Origin: Centrapalus pauciflorus
Lineage: Eukaryota; Streptophyta; Magnoliopsida; Asterales; Asteraceae
Length of the DNA stretch: 64,000 nucleotides
Reading direction: 5' to 3'
Assembly: GCA_020465985.1 (NCBI GenBank)
Contig: JAANYP010005932.1
Span: 310,001-374,000 of the forward strand
The position numbers and the translations under genes are program-made. How positions within the stretch are numbered: position 1 is the stretch's first letter; the number at the start of each line of letters is the position of its first letter. Below are positions 46,624-55,314 of the stretch, piece after piece. A model generated the notes under the pieces. It did not search any database and was not told the DNA's origin. It saw only the letters and a program-made list of their open reading frames with translations.

Positions 46624-46659
46624 TCCTTGTTTTGTTATCGATCTAATCTTGATCAATAA
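46281..46659. repeat. Palindromic minisatellite with interspersed CT and TA runs
   Basis: About nine units spaced 30-50 bp apart, each a short inverted repeat around a core near TAATCCCG: GGTCtaatcccGACC, GGTCtaatccgGACC, TTGATctactcccGATCAA, GATTAATatactcccgATTAATC, ATCGATctaatcttGATCAAT. Arms differ between units but stay self-complementary. A (CT)n run (46545-46569) and a (TA)n run (46569-46620) interrupt the series. Confidence 0.8.
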
Positions 46660-46734
46660 CCATCAATAATATTGGTTCTAAGTCTTCATCTATGAAGTTT
46701 GAGGCTAATTATTTTCTATGATTTGATTCAGGAC

Positions 46735-47520
46735 AATCTGCAGCATAGTGTCCAAATTTATAACGATTGTAGCATTTTATCTCTTTGATATCCCTTCTTC
46801 GGTAGCTTTGATCCTTATTTTATTATTTCTTGTGATTCTTCCTTGGCCTCTTCCTCGTGTTTGATTACCTCCTCCTTGTCTGTAGGTTCCATAGTTGCGT
46901 TCATATTTTTTGTCATTCCCCTGACGTGTGAACAACAATTTCTCACTGTAATCTTCGTGAAACTTAATCCTTTCTTCATAAGTCTTAAGTTTCCCGATAA
47001 TCTCTTCTAACTTGACAGTCTTAAGCTCTGCAATCATTTCAATAGTTTCTACTACTTGTATAAATCTAAATGGTACTGAATTAAGTACCTTTCGTACTTT
47101 TGTTTACTCATCAAACGTTAATCCACATGTTGCAGCCTTCGAAATAATACTAATTAACTTCCTTGCAAATGCATCTATTGACTCATCTTCTTTCATTACT
47201 ATTTTCTCTAATTTTGATTTGAGGTGGTGCGAGTGCGCTTGTTGTACATCTTGTATCCTAATAAATCTCAATTTTAAAGAATCCCAAATTTCTTTTGCTG
47301 TTTCACATCCCGCAACTTGCATTTGCAAATCTTCTGCTAGTACTTGAAATATGTATGCTGATGCTGAACTATCCTTCTTTACATCAATCACATTTGATTT
47401 ACCTATTCCTTCTATTAAATCCCAAGCTCCATTTGCCAATAATATATTTTTATTTCTTAATGCCCATAATGTATAATTCGTATTTTTTAGAAATGGACAT
47501 TGATATGATGATAATGTTGT
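46735..47520 (-). pseudogene. Copia F gag (UBN2-type)
   Basis: The minus-strand frame reads NYTLWALRNKN, ANGAWDLIEG, a CETAKEIWDSLKLRF segment, a DESIDAFARKLISI segment, a stop near 47104, then LKTVKLEEIIGKLKTYEER, a Gly/Arg-rich stretch and a knuckle whose second Cys has become Arg (CYNRYKFGHYAADC). This is the typical gag of copia elements. It has at least one in-frame stop and a disabled knuckle. Confidence 0.85.
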
Positions 47521-47529
47521 GATACATCT

Positions 47530-47759
47530 CTATACAACATTATATTATCTCCTGTCATACTCTTTCAATTTGATTTTCTGCTAAATTCAAAATAAATCTA
47601 AAAGTAATTCAACTTAATTTGTCTGTTTAACCACAATTATTTCTCAAACAATGTAACGTTTTCCTAACGTAAATTGTAATGGCAAATTTCAATCTTTAAT
47701 TTATTCTCCTAATAAATTGAAGTCTATTTCCTAAAATAATAATAATATATATAATTGTA

Positions 47760-47815
<56 letters not shown>

Positions 47816-48290
47816 TAAAATTGAACCTGATTTTTTTCTTTTCTCTTTTGGGCTCCTTAAACTTGGGCCTTGAATCTTTTCTTTACCCTTGAGCTCCATG
47901 ACTTCTTCAACCGGTTTCTTTCTCTGCTACTTGGCCACTTCTCTTTGAATGGGCTTGGATCCCTTTCTATTCTTGGGTCCAACTTACCATTCTGTCTTTT
48001 CTCCTTTGAAATGTTTCTTTCTGAAATGGTGCTACACTCCCTTTCTGTGAATTGATGCTACGCTCAACGAAACGGTGTTCTTATCTTCTTGAAGCGATGC
48101 TTCGTTTCTTCTACTTTTCACTTGTTCCACTTTTGGATCTGTGCGATATCCCCCTTTAATCGCTGCCTTTGATTCTTCTAATCGATGCTCGCTGGTTCCT
48201 CGATTTCTCCTTGGTGATCGAGGGGTTTATGTTTGGGAATCCTGAAAACCCTAATTGTCGCTTCTGGATATTATAACTTGAATTTGATTC
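47530..48290 (-). other. Leader-like region of copia F with TG/TA microsatellite
   Basis: Contains (TG)n(TA)n at 47761-47815, and, read on the minus strand, a purine-rich stretch with 'attagggttttcagg' near 48245. It has no coding potential. I regard it as the 5' leader of F, with low certainty. Confidence 0.4.
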
Positions 48291-48819
48291 AAATTAAATT
48301 CCAACGATAATTATTAAATATGTTACAAATGATTTGATGTTATCATTACATGTATATGTTTACATATATACTTTTGTTTTCTAATTCTCGTAGTAGTTGT
48401 ATAAATTTAATTTGAATACATAATTAATTAAATTAAGTATAAAAATAACTTTTATTAACCAAATACAAATTTCATTTAAAAAATAAACAGGTATAAAATA
48501 TATATATCGAATCTAAGCAATAACATATGTGAGGAATGCGAATTGCACTAAATAACATAACACACACTTTATACACAAAATGACTTCAACAAACAAAAAA
48601 GTGAGGAATGCATCAAGGAATAGATTAGTATATATAAACGGTTTAGTTTTCACAATTAATCACTCACGAGTTTATTTTACGCGTTCACCAACCAAGTGAA
48701 AGTCAAAACCACATTAAATGCAAATTGCATAATTGATTATCCTAAAAAGACACATCTTCGATGGACCAACACATAAAAACATGATCACATCTGGATTTCA
48801 TCACCGATTATCCTAAGAA
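48291..48819. other. AT-rich sequence, nothing recognised
   Basis: No coding motif or repeat seen. It may contain the start of the copia H LTR. Confidence 0.4.
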
Positions 48820-48994
48820 ATATTAAGAGCCGTTACAGAGATTTAGGAGTCTGTTTTGAATTTTTGATAGGAGTCTGTTCCAAGTTTTATGCTTCTAGTT
48901 GTTTCATGTATGGCTACACATAGTCATGATTTCTTGAATAATAATTATGATCATCTATACTTTTGTTTCACTCATATTTCTTTGATACAATAAT

Positions 48995-49006
48995 TGGTAT
49001 CAGAGC
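48995..49006 (+). promoter_or_regulatory. Primer binding site of copia H (tRNA-iMet)
   Basis: TGGTATCAGAGC, five bases after the probable LTR end ACA at 48989. Confidence 0.85.
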
Positions 49007-49065
49007 AGGTTTCTGTGTTTCAAATGAGTGAGAGTCAAGAGAGCGAGAGATCACATGAGTGAGCA

Positions 49066-49920
49066 ATGGAAGACAAGTCCAGCAGCTTTCAAGCCCTGTG
49101 TGTGCCCAGGTTTGATGGAGATTATGATCACTGGAAATTTCTAATGGAAAACTAGATGCACTTAAAGGAATATTGGGGTGTGATTGAAGAAGGTTACAGA
49201 GAACCACAGAGTGGAGAACAACTCACTCAACGCAGGTCACTGGAGATGCAAGGCTTAAGGATTCGAAAGCCCGAACCTATCGGTTTAAGGCCATTGATAA
49301 GTCTATTTTGAATACTATCACTCAGACATCCAAGGCAAAAGAACCATGGGATTCCTTGAAAGTCAAGTATCAAGGGAATGCAAGAGTGAAGAGGGCCCAA
49401 CTATAGCGACTTCGTAGAGATTTTGAAACCCTAGAGACCAAGACAAGATGATCGGTGACTGATTACTTTGGTAGAGTTAATATAATTTCCAATCCCATGA
49501 GAATTTGTGGGGAAGACATGAACGATGTTAAGATCGTCGAGAAGATTTTGAGGACCCTCGCAGACAATTTTAATTTTATGGTTTGCTCAATTGTAGAATC
49601 AAAAGATATAGATCTTTTGACCGTTTGATGAATTGCAAAGCTCATTATTGGTATTTGAGCAGAAGTTAAAACGCAGAGGTGATGATGAACAAGTACTTAA
49701 GGTTGAGTCCAAATACAATCCTGGACGTGGTAGAGGAAGAGGATACTCACAAAGAGGAAATGGAAGAGGACGGGCAAGAGGAAGAAACAGACCAGAATTC
49801 AACAAGGCTACTATTGAGTGCTACAAGTGTCATAAATTGCAACATTTTTCCTATAATGTCCTACTCAAGAAAAAGGGGCAAACTATGTACAGTTTGATGA
49901 AGATGAGGAACTACTATTGA
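49066..49920 (+). pseudogene. Copia H gag
   Basis: From ATG 49066 (MEDKSSSFQALCVPRFDGDYDHW), with recognisable segments HLKEYWGVIEEGY, KVKYQGNARVKRAQL, VTDYFGRVN, DVKIVEKILRTL, VCSIVESKDIDLLTV and a Gly/Arg-rich tail. The knuckle is degraded: CYKCHKLQHFSYNV lacks the Gly and the last Cys. Stops interrupt at several points, including after LMEN. Retroelement gag, non-functional. Confidence 0.85.
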
Positions 49921-49950
49921 TGGCATAAGCAGACAATGAAGAGGTCAACA

Positions 49951-50037
49951 TCACAGAAACATGGTTTCTAGATTTTGTTTGCCCAAACCATATGACCGGG
50001 AACAAAAGCTGGTTTGTAGATATGGATAAACACTATA
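49951..50037 (+). pseudogene. Copia H protease start
   Basis: Reads ETWFLDFVCPNHMTGNKSWF, where copia proteases have LDSGCSNHMTG. The catalytic DSG is destroyed (DFV). The fragment ends where copia I leader sequence begins. Confidence 0.7.
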
Positions 50038-50055
50038 AGCATACAATAGATCTGC

Positions 50056-50889
50056 CTAAACCATTTGATTTGTCGTTTTGTTTCTTAATTTTTGGCCAAG
50101 TCTTCGCAGCCGTGAAAAAAAATGTTCTGGATTCGTTCACCGTTGGACCATCATGATTTTTAAATGTGTAGGCTCGCAACATATGTATCTTCACTTTGAC
50201 CGTTAGGATTATTGATTCAATCTTTGGATTTGGAGATATTTATCGTCGAATGTAGTTGTTTTGTTTTGAGATTTTCGGCCAGATTTGAGTAACTGTGGGG
50301 AAAATGCATTTCTGACTTCATTAACTGTTGGATTGTCATGATTTTTGTACTGTAGGTTCTAGACACTTATATATTCAATCTCACCGTTGGAATTATCGAT
50401 TGAACTTTCTCCCTTTGAGTTATTAATCGTTGAAGGTAGCTGCACATTGAAATCGTGGATATTTGCACACTAGTAGTAGAAATGAAGGTATGATTTCTTA
50501 AACCGTTAGATCATTGTGATTTTTGGATTGAAGATTCAAAACACAAATATCTTTAATCTGAACGTTTGAGTTTTTCAGTTTCATATTGTTTCATGATTTG
50601 CTAGTTTTTTAGTTTCATGTTGTTTCGTCATAGTTTCGAATTGGTTTGGCGTTATCGTTACTATCAAGGATTGGTTGTGAGTAATTACGGCCATCTTCAT
50701 TGGGTATATTGTCTTTGTTGATTCGTTGATTACATCTAAGAATTTTGATTATCGTCCTTAACTAATTATTTGTTGATTGGGTTAAGGTTATTATATTGTG
50801 ATATTGGCTATAATTTGGGCTTTTGTTTCTTGATCATCATACTTCTTTCAGTGTTTTTTCGTCATCAATTGTGATTTATATGGAAGTCA
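50056..50889 (+). other. Untranslated leader of copia I
   Basis: Shares its sequence with 62712-63580 (J) and 61672-62058 (fragment K). It is built of about three diverged ~170-bp modules containing ACCGTTGGAT..ATGATTTTT, GTAGGTTC and ACCGTTGGGATTATCGATT-type words. No coding potential is visible. Confidence 0.75.
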
Positions 50890-51452
50890 GGATGGTTGCA
50901 TTTGATCATTTGGTTATTGAGCAGCTTAAACAGTATCTTGGCTCGTCATCCACTGTCATGTCAGCCTCTCCATCAAGTTTGTCTTCGTCTAATAATTCAG
51001 GTATTCCTTCGTCCTTATGGATCTTGGAAGGTGTTGGTTCTGTTGTCACACCTAATGTATCACTACTTGATGTGTATTATGTTCCGAAAATTACCTTGAA
51101 CCTTGCATTGGTTAGTCAATTGTGTAAATCTGGGTATTGGGTTTTCTTTTCTAATAATAATTGTTGTGTGCAACACCCACGTTCTCAGACAGTGATTGGG
51201 ACATGCCATACATTAGGTGAGCTCAATGTTGTGGATGATCTCAGGGTATCTGATGTTTCCGTTTCAGGTGTTGATTTATCTTCTTTTCATTTGAGTCATT
51301 TGTCATCTAATTTTTATTTATGGCATTCCCATTTAGGTCATGTGTCTGCATCTCGTCTACAGTTCTTAGCCTCTACATGTGCTTTAGGTCAATTGAACAA
51401 ATCTGATATATCAGACTGTAGTGGTTTTAAACTTGCAAAATTTTTTGCGTAA
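50890..51452 (+). pseudogene. Copia I N-terminal frame, deleted protease, pre-integrase zinc region
   Basis: The ATG at 50890 gives MVAFDHLVIEQLKQYLG, then Ser-rich residues, then WILEGVGSV. Relative to copia J, about 107 bp between two TTGGA words is missing, which removes the protease active site (DSxASHHM). The pre-integrase region follows (FYLWHSHLGHVSASRL..CSGFKLAKF), with the second Cys of the usual CSGC changed to Phe. Confidence 0.85.
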
Positions 51453-52203
51453 CCTTTTAATAAAAGTACCTCTCATTCTTTCGCACCTTTTGATCTTATT
51501 CACTCTGATATATGGGGACCCTCTACTGTTTCTTTTAAGGGAGGTTCCAAATATTATGTCTCGTTCATTGATGACTATACTCGATATACTTGGGTCTCTA
51601 TTATGAAACACAGATCTGAATTCTATTCTATTTATAGTGAGTTTCGATCTCTTGTTAAAACCCAACACTCTCCTATTATCAAATGTTTTAGATGTGATTT
51701 AGGGGGAGAATATACATCTAATGACTTCACACGGTTACTTGCATCTAAAGGACATTGTATCAAACTTCGTGTACTGACACTCCTTAACAAAATAGTGTTG
51801 CTGAAAGTAAACATCGTCATCTTGTTGAGACTGCTCGTTCCTTGTTATTGTCTTCTAAGGTACCTAGTATGTTTTGGGGTGAAGCAATTCACACTTCTGT
51901 CTATGTCATTAATCGAATTCCTACTGCTCATTATTCTGGTCTCTCTCCTTTTGAAAAGCTTTATGGTCATAGACCTGATTATACTTCCTTATGTGTTTTC
52001 AGTTGTGCTTGTTTTGTTCTTCGTCCTCATGTAGAATATAATAAATTGTCAGCTCAATCTGCTTTGTGCGTCTTTTTGGGATATGGGATTAGTCAAAAAG
52101 GCTATCGTTATTTTGATCCAGTGAGTCAAAAGCTCTACGTCTCGCGTCATATCACTTTCTTGAACATATTCCTTTCTATTCGATTCCCGCTTAGTCTCAC
52201 TAC
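51453..52203 (+). pseudogene. Copia I integrase core
   Basis: In shifting frames: PFDLIHSDIWGPS, VSFIDDYTRYTWVSI, KHRSEFYSIYSEF, KCFRCDLGGEYTSNDF, then a frameshift at about 51775 where relatives have the PEQNGVAE region, then SLLLSSKVPSMFWGEAI, SGLSPFEKLYGHRPDY and CVFLGYG. D-D regions are visible; the E region is shifted out of frame. Confidence 0.85.
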
Positions 52204-53210
52204 ATGAGACGATCTGATATCCTGTCTATCGATCCTTTTAATGATGACACTGATAATACTACTTCTGATACTCAAATCAACTCATCCGATATACCGACAA
52301 CTGAGATGCCTACAACATTGGATAACTCTGTTTCAGAGACACCTGTAGCTCATCCCATGCCTAAGTCCATTCCATCGCCGGTTGAGAATGCAGAGGTCCC
52401 TACTGTACGCATGTCACCTTTCCCTCGTAAGTCCACTTAACTCCCTGATTTTGCTTCATCTTCGTACTCTACTTCGTTTGCTTCTTTTATTGCTAAAGTT
52501 CATAGTCTGTCTGAACCCAACGCTTTTAAAGAAGCTGTTTCTGATCCCCTTTGGCAAGCAAAATACTATGGCTGAGGATCTGACTGCCCTTCATCAGACT
52601 CATACATGGGATTTGGTTCCGCTGCCATCTGGAAAGCATACTGTTGGCTCTCATTGGGTGTATAAAAGTAAGACCAAGTCTAAAGGGTTTGTTGAACGGT
52701 ATAAAGCCTGTCTTGTTGCTAAGGGATATTTGCAAGAATATGGTATGTACTATGAGGAGACTTTTGCCCCTGTAGCCAAAATGACTACTTTTCGTACATT
52801 GATTGGAGTGACCTCTTTTCGTAAGTGGAAGATTTCTCAGATGGATGTCAAGAAGGCTTTCTTGAATGGTGATTTGCATGAAGAGGTTTATATGACTCCT
52901 CCTCCTAGCGTTGCTCACAAGCCCGGAATAATATGCCGTCTGCGCAAAGCTTTATATGGTCTTAAACAAGCTCCTCGTGCTTGGTTTGAGAAGTTTTCCA
53001 AAGTATTCACATCTCTTAGTTCTATTAATCATGACTATGCTTTGTTGTTAATTGTACGAGTGCAGGTTGGATACTTTTGTCTTTGTATGTTGATGATATG
53101 ATTATTACTTGTAATGATTATGCCGGTATTGAGTCCTTGAAGTGTGATTTAGCTCATTGTTTTTCTATGAAAGAAATGGGATTGTTTCGTTATTTCCTGG
53201 GAATAGAGGT
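52204..53210 (+). pseudogene. Copia I reverse transcriptase
   Basis: After a Ser/Thr/Pro-rich linker (52204-52500) come TWDLVPLPSGK, GSHWVYKSKTKS, YKACLVAKGYLQEYGM, FAPVAKMTTFRTLI, QMDVKKAFLNGDLHEEVYM, LRKALYGLKQAPRAW and the intact catalytic motif LYVDDMI near 53085. Frameshifts near 52382-52560 and near 53000-53070. Confidence 0.88.
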
Positions 53211-53995
53211 TGTCACTCTTATAAGGGATATCTTTTATCTCAATCTAAGTATATTTCGGATATTTTTGAACATGCTCGCCTATCTGACAACAAGACTGTG
53301 CATACTTCTTTGGAAACTAATGCTCGTTATTCTCCTACTGATGGTGTTCCTCTCGATGATCCGACTTTGTATTGTACTATTGTGGGTAGTTTGGTTTATC
53401 TCACGGTTATCAAACCTGGTATTGCTCATGTTGTTCATATTTTTAGTCAATTTGTAACTGCTCCCACGACTACACACTAGGGGGGCAGCCCTTCGTATTC
53501 TGAGATATTTAAGGGGCACTCATATACAGATGCTTGTGTTTCCTTCATCGTCTTCTTTTGACCTACGTGCTTACAGTGATGCTGATTGGGCTGGGGATCC
53601 TACTGATCATAAGTCTACTACTGGTTTTGCGTCTTTCTTGGAGATTCTCTTGTTTCATGGAAGAGTAAGAAGCAAGATGTTGTTTCTCGTTCTTCTACTG
53701 AAGCCGAGTATCGGGCTATGGCTGCCACTACTAACGAGGTTGTTTGGCTATGCTAGTTACTTGCTGACATGGGTGTTCGAGTATCTCAGCCTACTCCAAT
53801 ACACTGTGACAACAAAAGTGCTATACAAATTGCTCGTGCTTCGGTTTTTCATCAACGGACGAAACACAGTGAAATTGATTGTCACTTTACTCGTCATCAT
53901 CTTCAGATAGGAACTAGTTCCTTACCATTTGTTCCATCTGCTCTACAAGTTGCTGACATTTTCACTAAGGCGCATTTCGTTTTTTGTCTCACAAA
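53211..53995 (+). pseudogene. Copia I RNase H
   Basis: GYLLSQSKYISDIFE, LYCTIVGSLVYLT, a TAG at about 53478, then AYSDADWAGDPTDHKSTTGF, SSTEAEYRAMA (shifted), PIHCDNKSAIQIA, TKHSEIDCHFTRHH and VADIFTKAH. These are the usual copia RNase H blocks, spread over all three frames. Confidence 0.88.
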
Positions 53996-54034
53996 CTCTC
54001 AATGTTCATTGTTGTGCATTGTGAGTTTGAGGGG

Positions 54035-54207
54035 TGATATTAGTGTAATATTGGGCCCGTTGCCCATTGGGCTTTTAGGGTTTTACATTCTAGGGTTTTT
54101 TAGTCTATATATAGGGTTATGGCTATGTTTTCTATTGATTCAATTGCATTGTATTCTTCTCCTATTTGCATAATAAATCATTTAATCATTCGGTTATATA
54201 TTTGTCA
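54035..54207 (+). repeat. 3' LTR of copia I (173 bp)
   Basis: Preceded by the purine run TTTGAGGGG. Starts TGATATTAGTGTAATATTGGG and ends TATTTGTCA. Has a TATA-like TCTATATATAGGG (about 54109) and AATAAATC (about 54173). The matching 5' LTR copy is in J at 62484-62653. Confidence 0.88.
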
Positions 54208-54660
54208 TTAGTTTTTTGGGTCTCAGAGGGTGCTACCGAAGGTTTATAAAATGTTACGGTTTTATTGCAAAGCCCCTGATGCAGTTATTGAAAAAAAAAC
54301 ATGGGTGTGAATAGTCTATTGAAGCTGAAACAACTTTTAACCAACTTAAAGCATTTAGCACCCCTGTTTCAAAACTATCATATTTCACATTGCCTTTTAT
54401 TGTAGCCAACCTAGTTGAAGACCATATAGAATTCCTCACATACAGAAGACAGAAATGGAGAGCAAATTAAACAAATGTTGTCTTCTGGAACCGTTCACTA
54501 CAGCAGCAACCCTTTTTGCTTCTCCATGTTTGCGGATACTAAAAAAAGACTGGACGTTGTCTATAGAAGATTCAATGAAATCACAAGCAAAGATTGATTC
54601 CCAAAACCAGTGACCAAAGAGTTGTTTGATGAAGACATCCCAAAACCAGAGATACACACA
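54208..54660 (+). pseudogene. Gypsy RT/RNase H fragments in unusual order
   Basis: 54212-54415 reads FLGLRGCYRRFIKCYGFIA, KPLMQLLKK, EAETTFNQLKAFSTPV and YFTLPFIVA, that is, the RT end and RNase H start. From about 54418 it continues with RPYRIPHIQKTEME, QMLSSGTVHYSSNPF and KRLDVVYRRFNEI, that is, the RT start. The order is thus opposite to a normal pol. Stops and frameshifts throughout. Confidence 0.7.
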
Positions 54661-54700
54661 GGGGCAGCTTCAGAGAGCGCAGATTGAAGTGTTATACAAC

Positions 54701-55128
54701 CAGTGTTGTAAAAATCGGCCTAGGCGTTAGTCGGCCGGTAACCGATACGAGACGGCCTTAGTCGGGGTTAATTAGTCGGAATCAGTCAAGTCGGTCAAAA
54801 TCGGCCAAGTCCGCCAAAATCGGAAGAAAATCAGTCTAGTCGGTCAAAATTGGTAAAATTAAAAAATAGGACAAGTCGGTCAAAATCGGCCATGTCATTC
54901 AAAATTGGTCAAAATCTTATAATAGTATTAATGAAATCAAACATATTCCTTGAGTGCTATGAACAATTATATTTATAATTGATTATTTGTTAACATGTTG
55001 TCACTTGTATATATACTTACAAAATTTACATGCAAAAACTTCCATTCCGACTACTCCCCGCCTAGGCCGATTAACCGCTACTTCCCGGCCTACCGGCCGA
55101 CTACCGCCCAGAGATTTTTGCAACATTG
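54701..55128. mobile_element. hAT-like MITE, 428 bp
   Basis: Terminal inverted repeats CAGTGTTGTAAAAATC and GATTTTTGCAACATTG. Flanked by 8-bp near-duplicates TATACAAC (54693-54700) and TACACAAC (55129-55136). Eight-base duplications fit hAT elements. The interior carries several copies of 'agtcggtcaaaatcgg' and has no ORF. Confidence 0.8.
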
Positions 55129-55260
55129 TACACAACCATTCATTTCCAAATTGGATGGCGATTATGACTACTCATGGAAAATCTTATGCGGTCCAAAGAG
55201 TATTGGGATGATCACTTTACGAATTTCTTAGACCAAATAAAAAAGGTACCCATGCTATTA
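55129..55260 (+). pseudogene. Copia gag 5' fragment next to the hAT MITE
   Basis: Frames read PFISKLDGDYDYSW and LMRSKEYWDD, the N-terminal gag block that copia H shows as PRFDGDYDHW and KEYWG. Short and frameshifted. Confidence 0.6.
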
Positions 55261-55314
55261 ACATGCAAAGCTACATGTGTTGTTCCTTTAGCAACAAATC
55301 CTTTAAATCCCTTC

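Larger units (their letters stand above)
45782..48290 (-). mobile_element. Copia F remnant (3' LTR, minisatellite, gag; no pol)
   Basis: On the minus strand: a leader-like region (about 48290-47530), gag (about 47520-46735), a palindromic minisatellite (46659-46281), a short unassigned stretch, a polypurine tract and the 3' LTR. Pol is absent and the 5' LTR is not found. The right border is uncertain. It abuts gypsy G gag sequence at its left end. Confidence 0.65.
48820..50055 (+). mobile_element. Copia H remnant: LTR end, primer site, gag, protease start
   Basis: An LTR-like 3' end (to 48989, GATACA) is followed by a tRNA-iMet primer site, a gag with several stops and a protease fragment. 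At about 50056 the sequence changes to the leader of copia I, so everything downstream of protease is missing. The LTR start is not defined. Confidence 0.75.
50056..54207 (+). mobile_element. Copia I (Ale-like), gag-less, with 3' LTR
   Basis: Leader sequence without its 5' LTR and primer site, a short N-terminal frame joined directly to a deleted protease, then integrase, RT, RNase H, a polypurine tract and a 173-bp 3' LTR. Homologous to copia J (62484-64000) from leader to protease. No gag domain lies between leader and protease in either copy. Many frameshifts. Confidence 0.88.
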
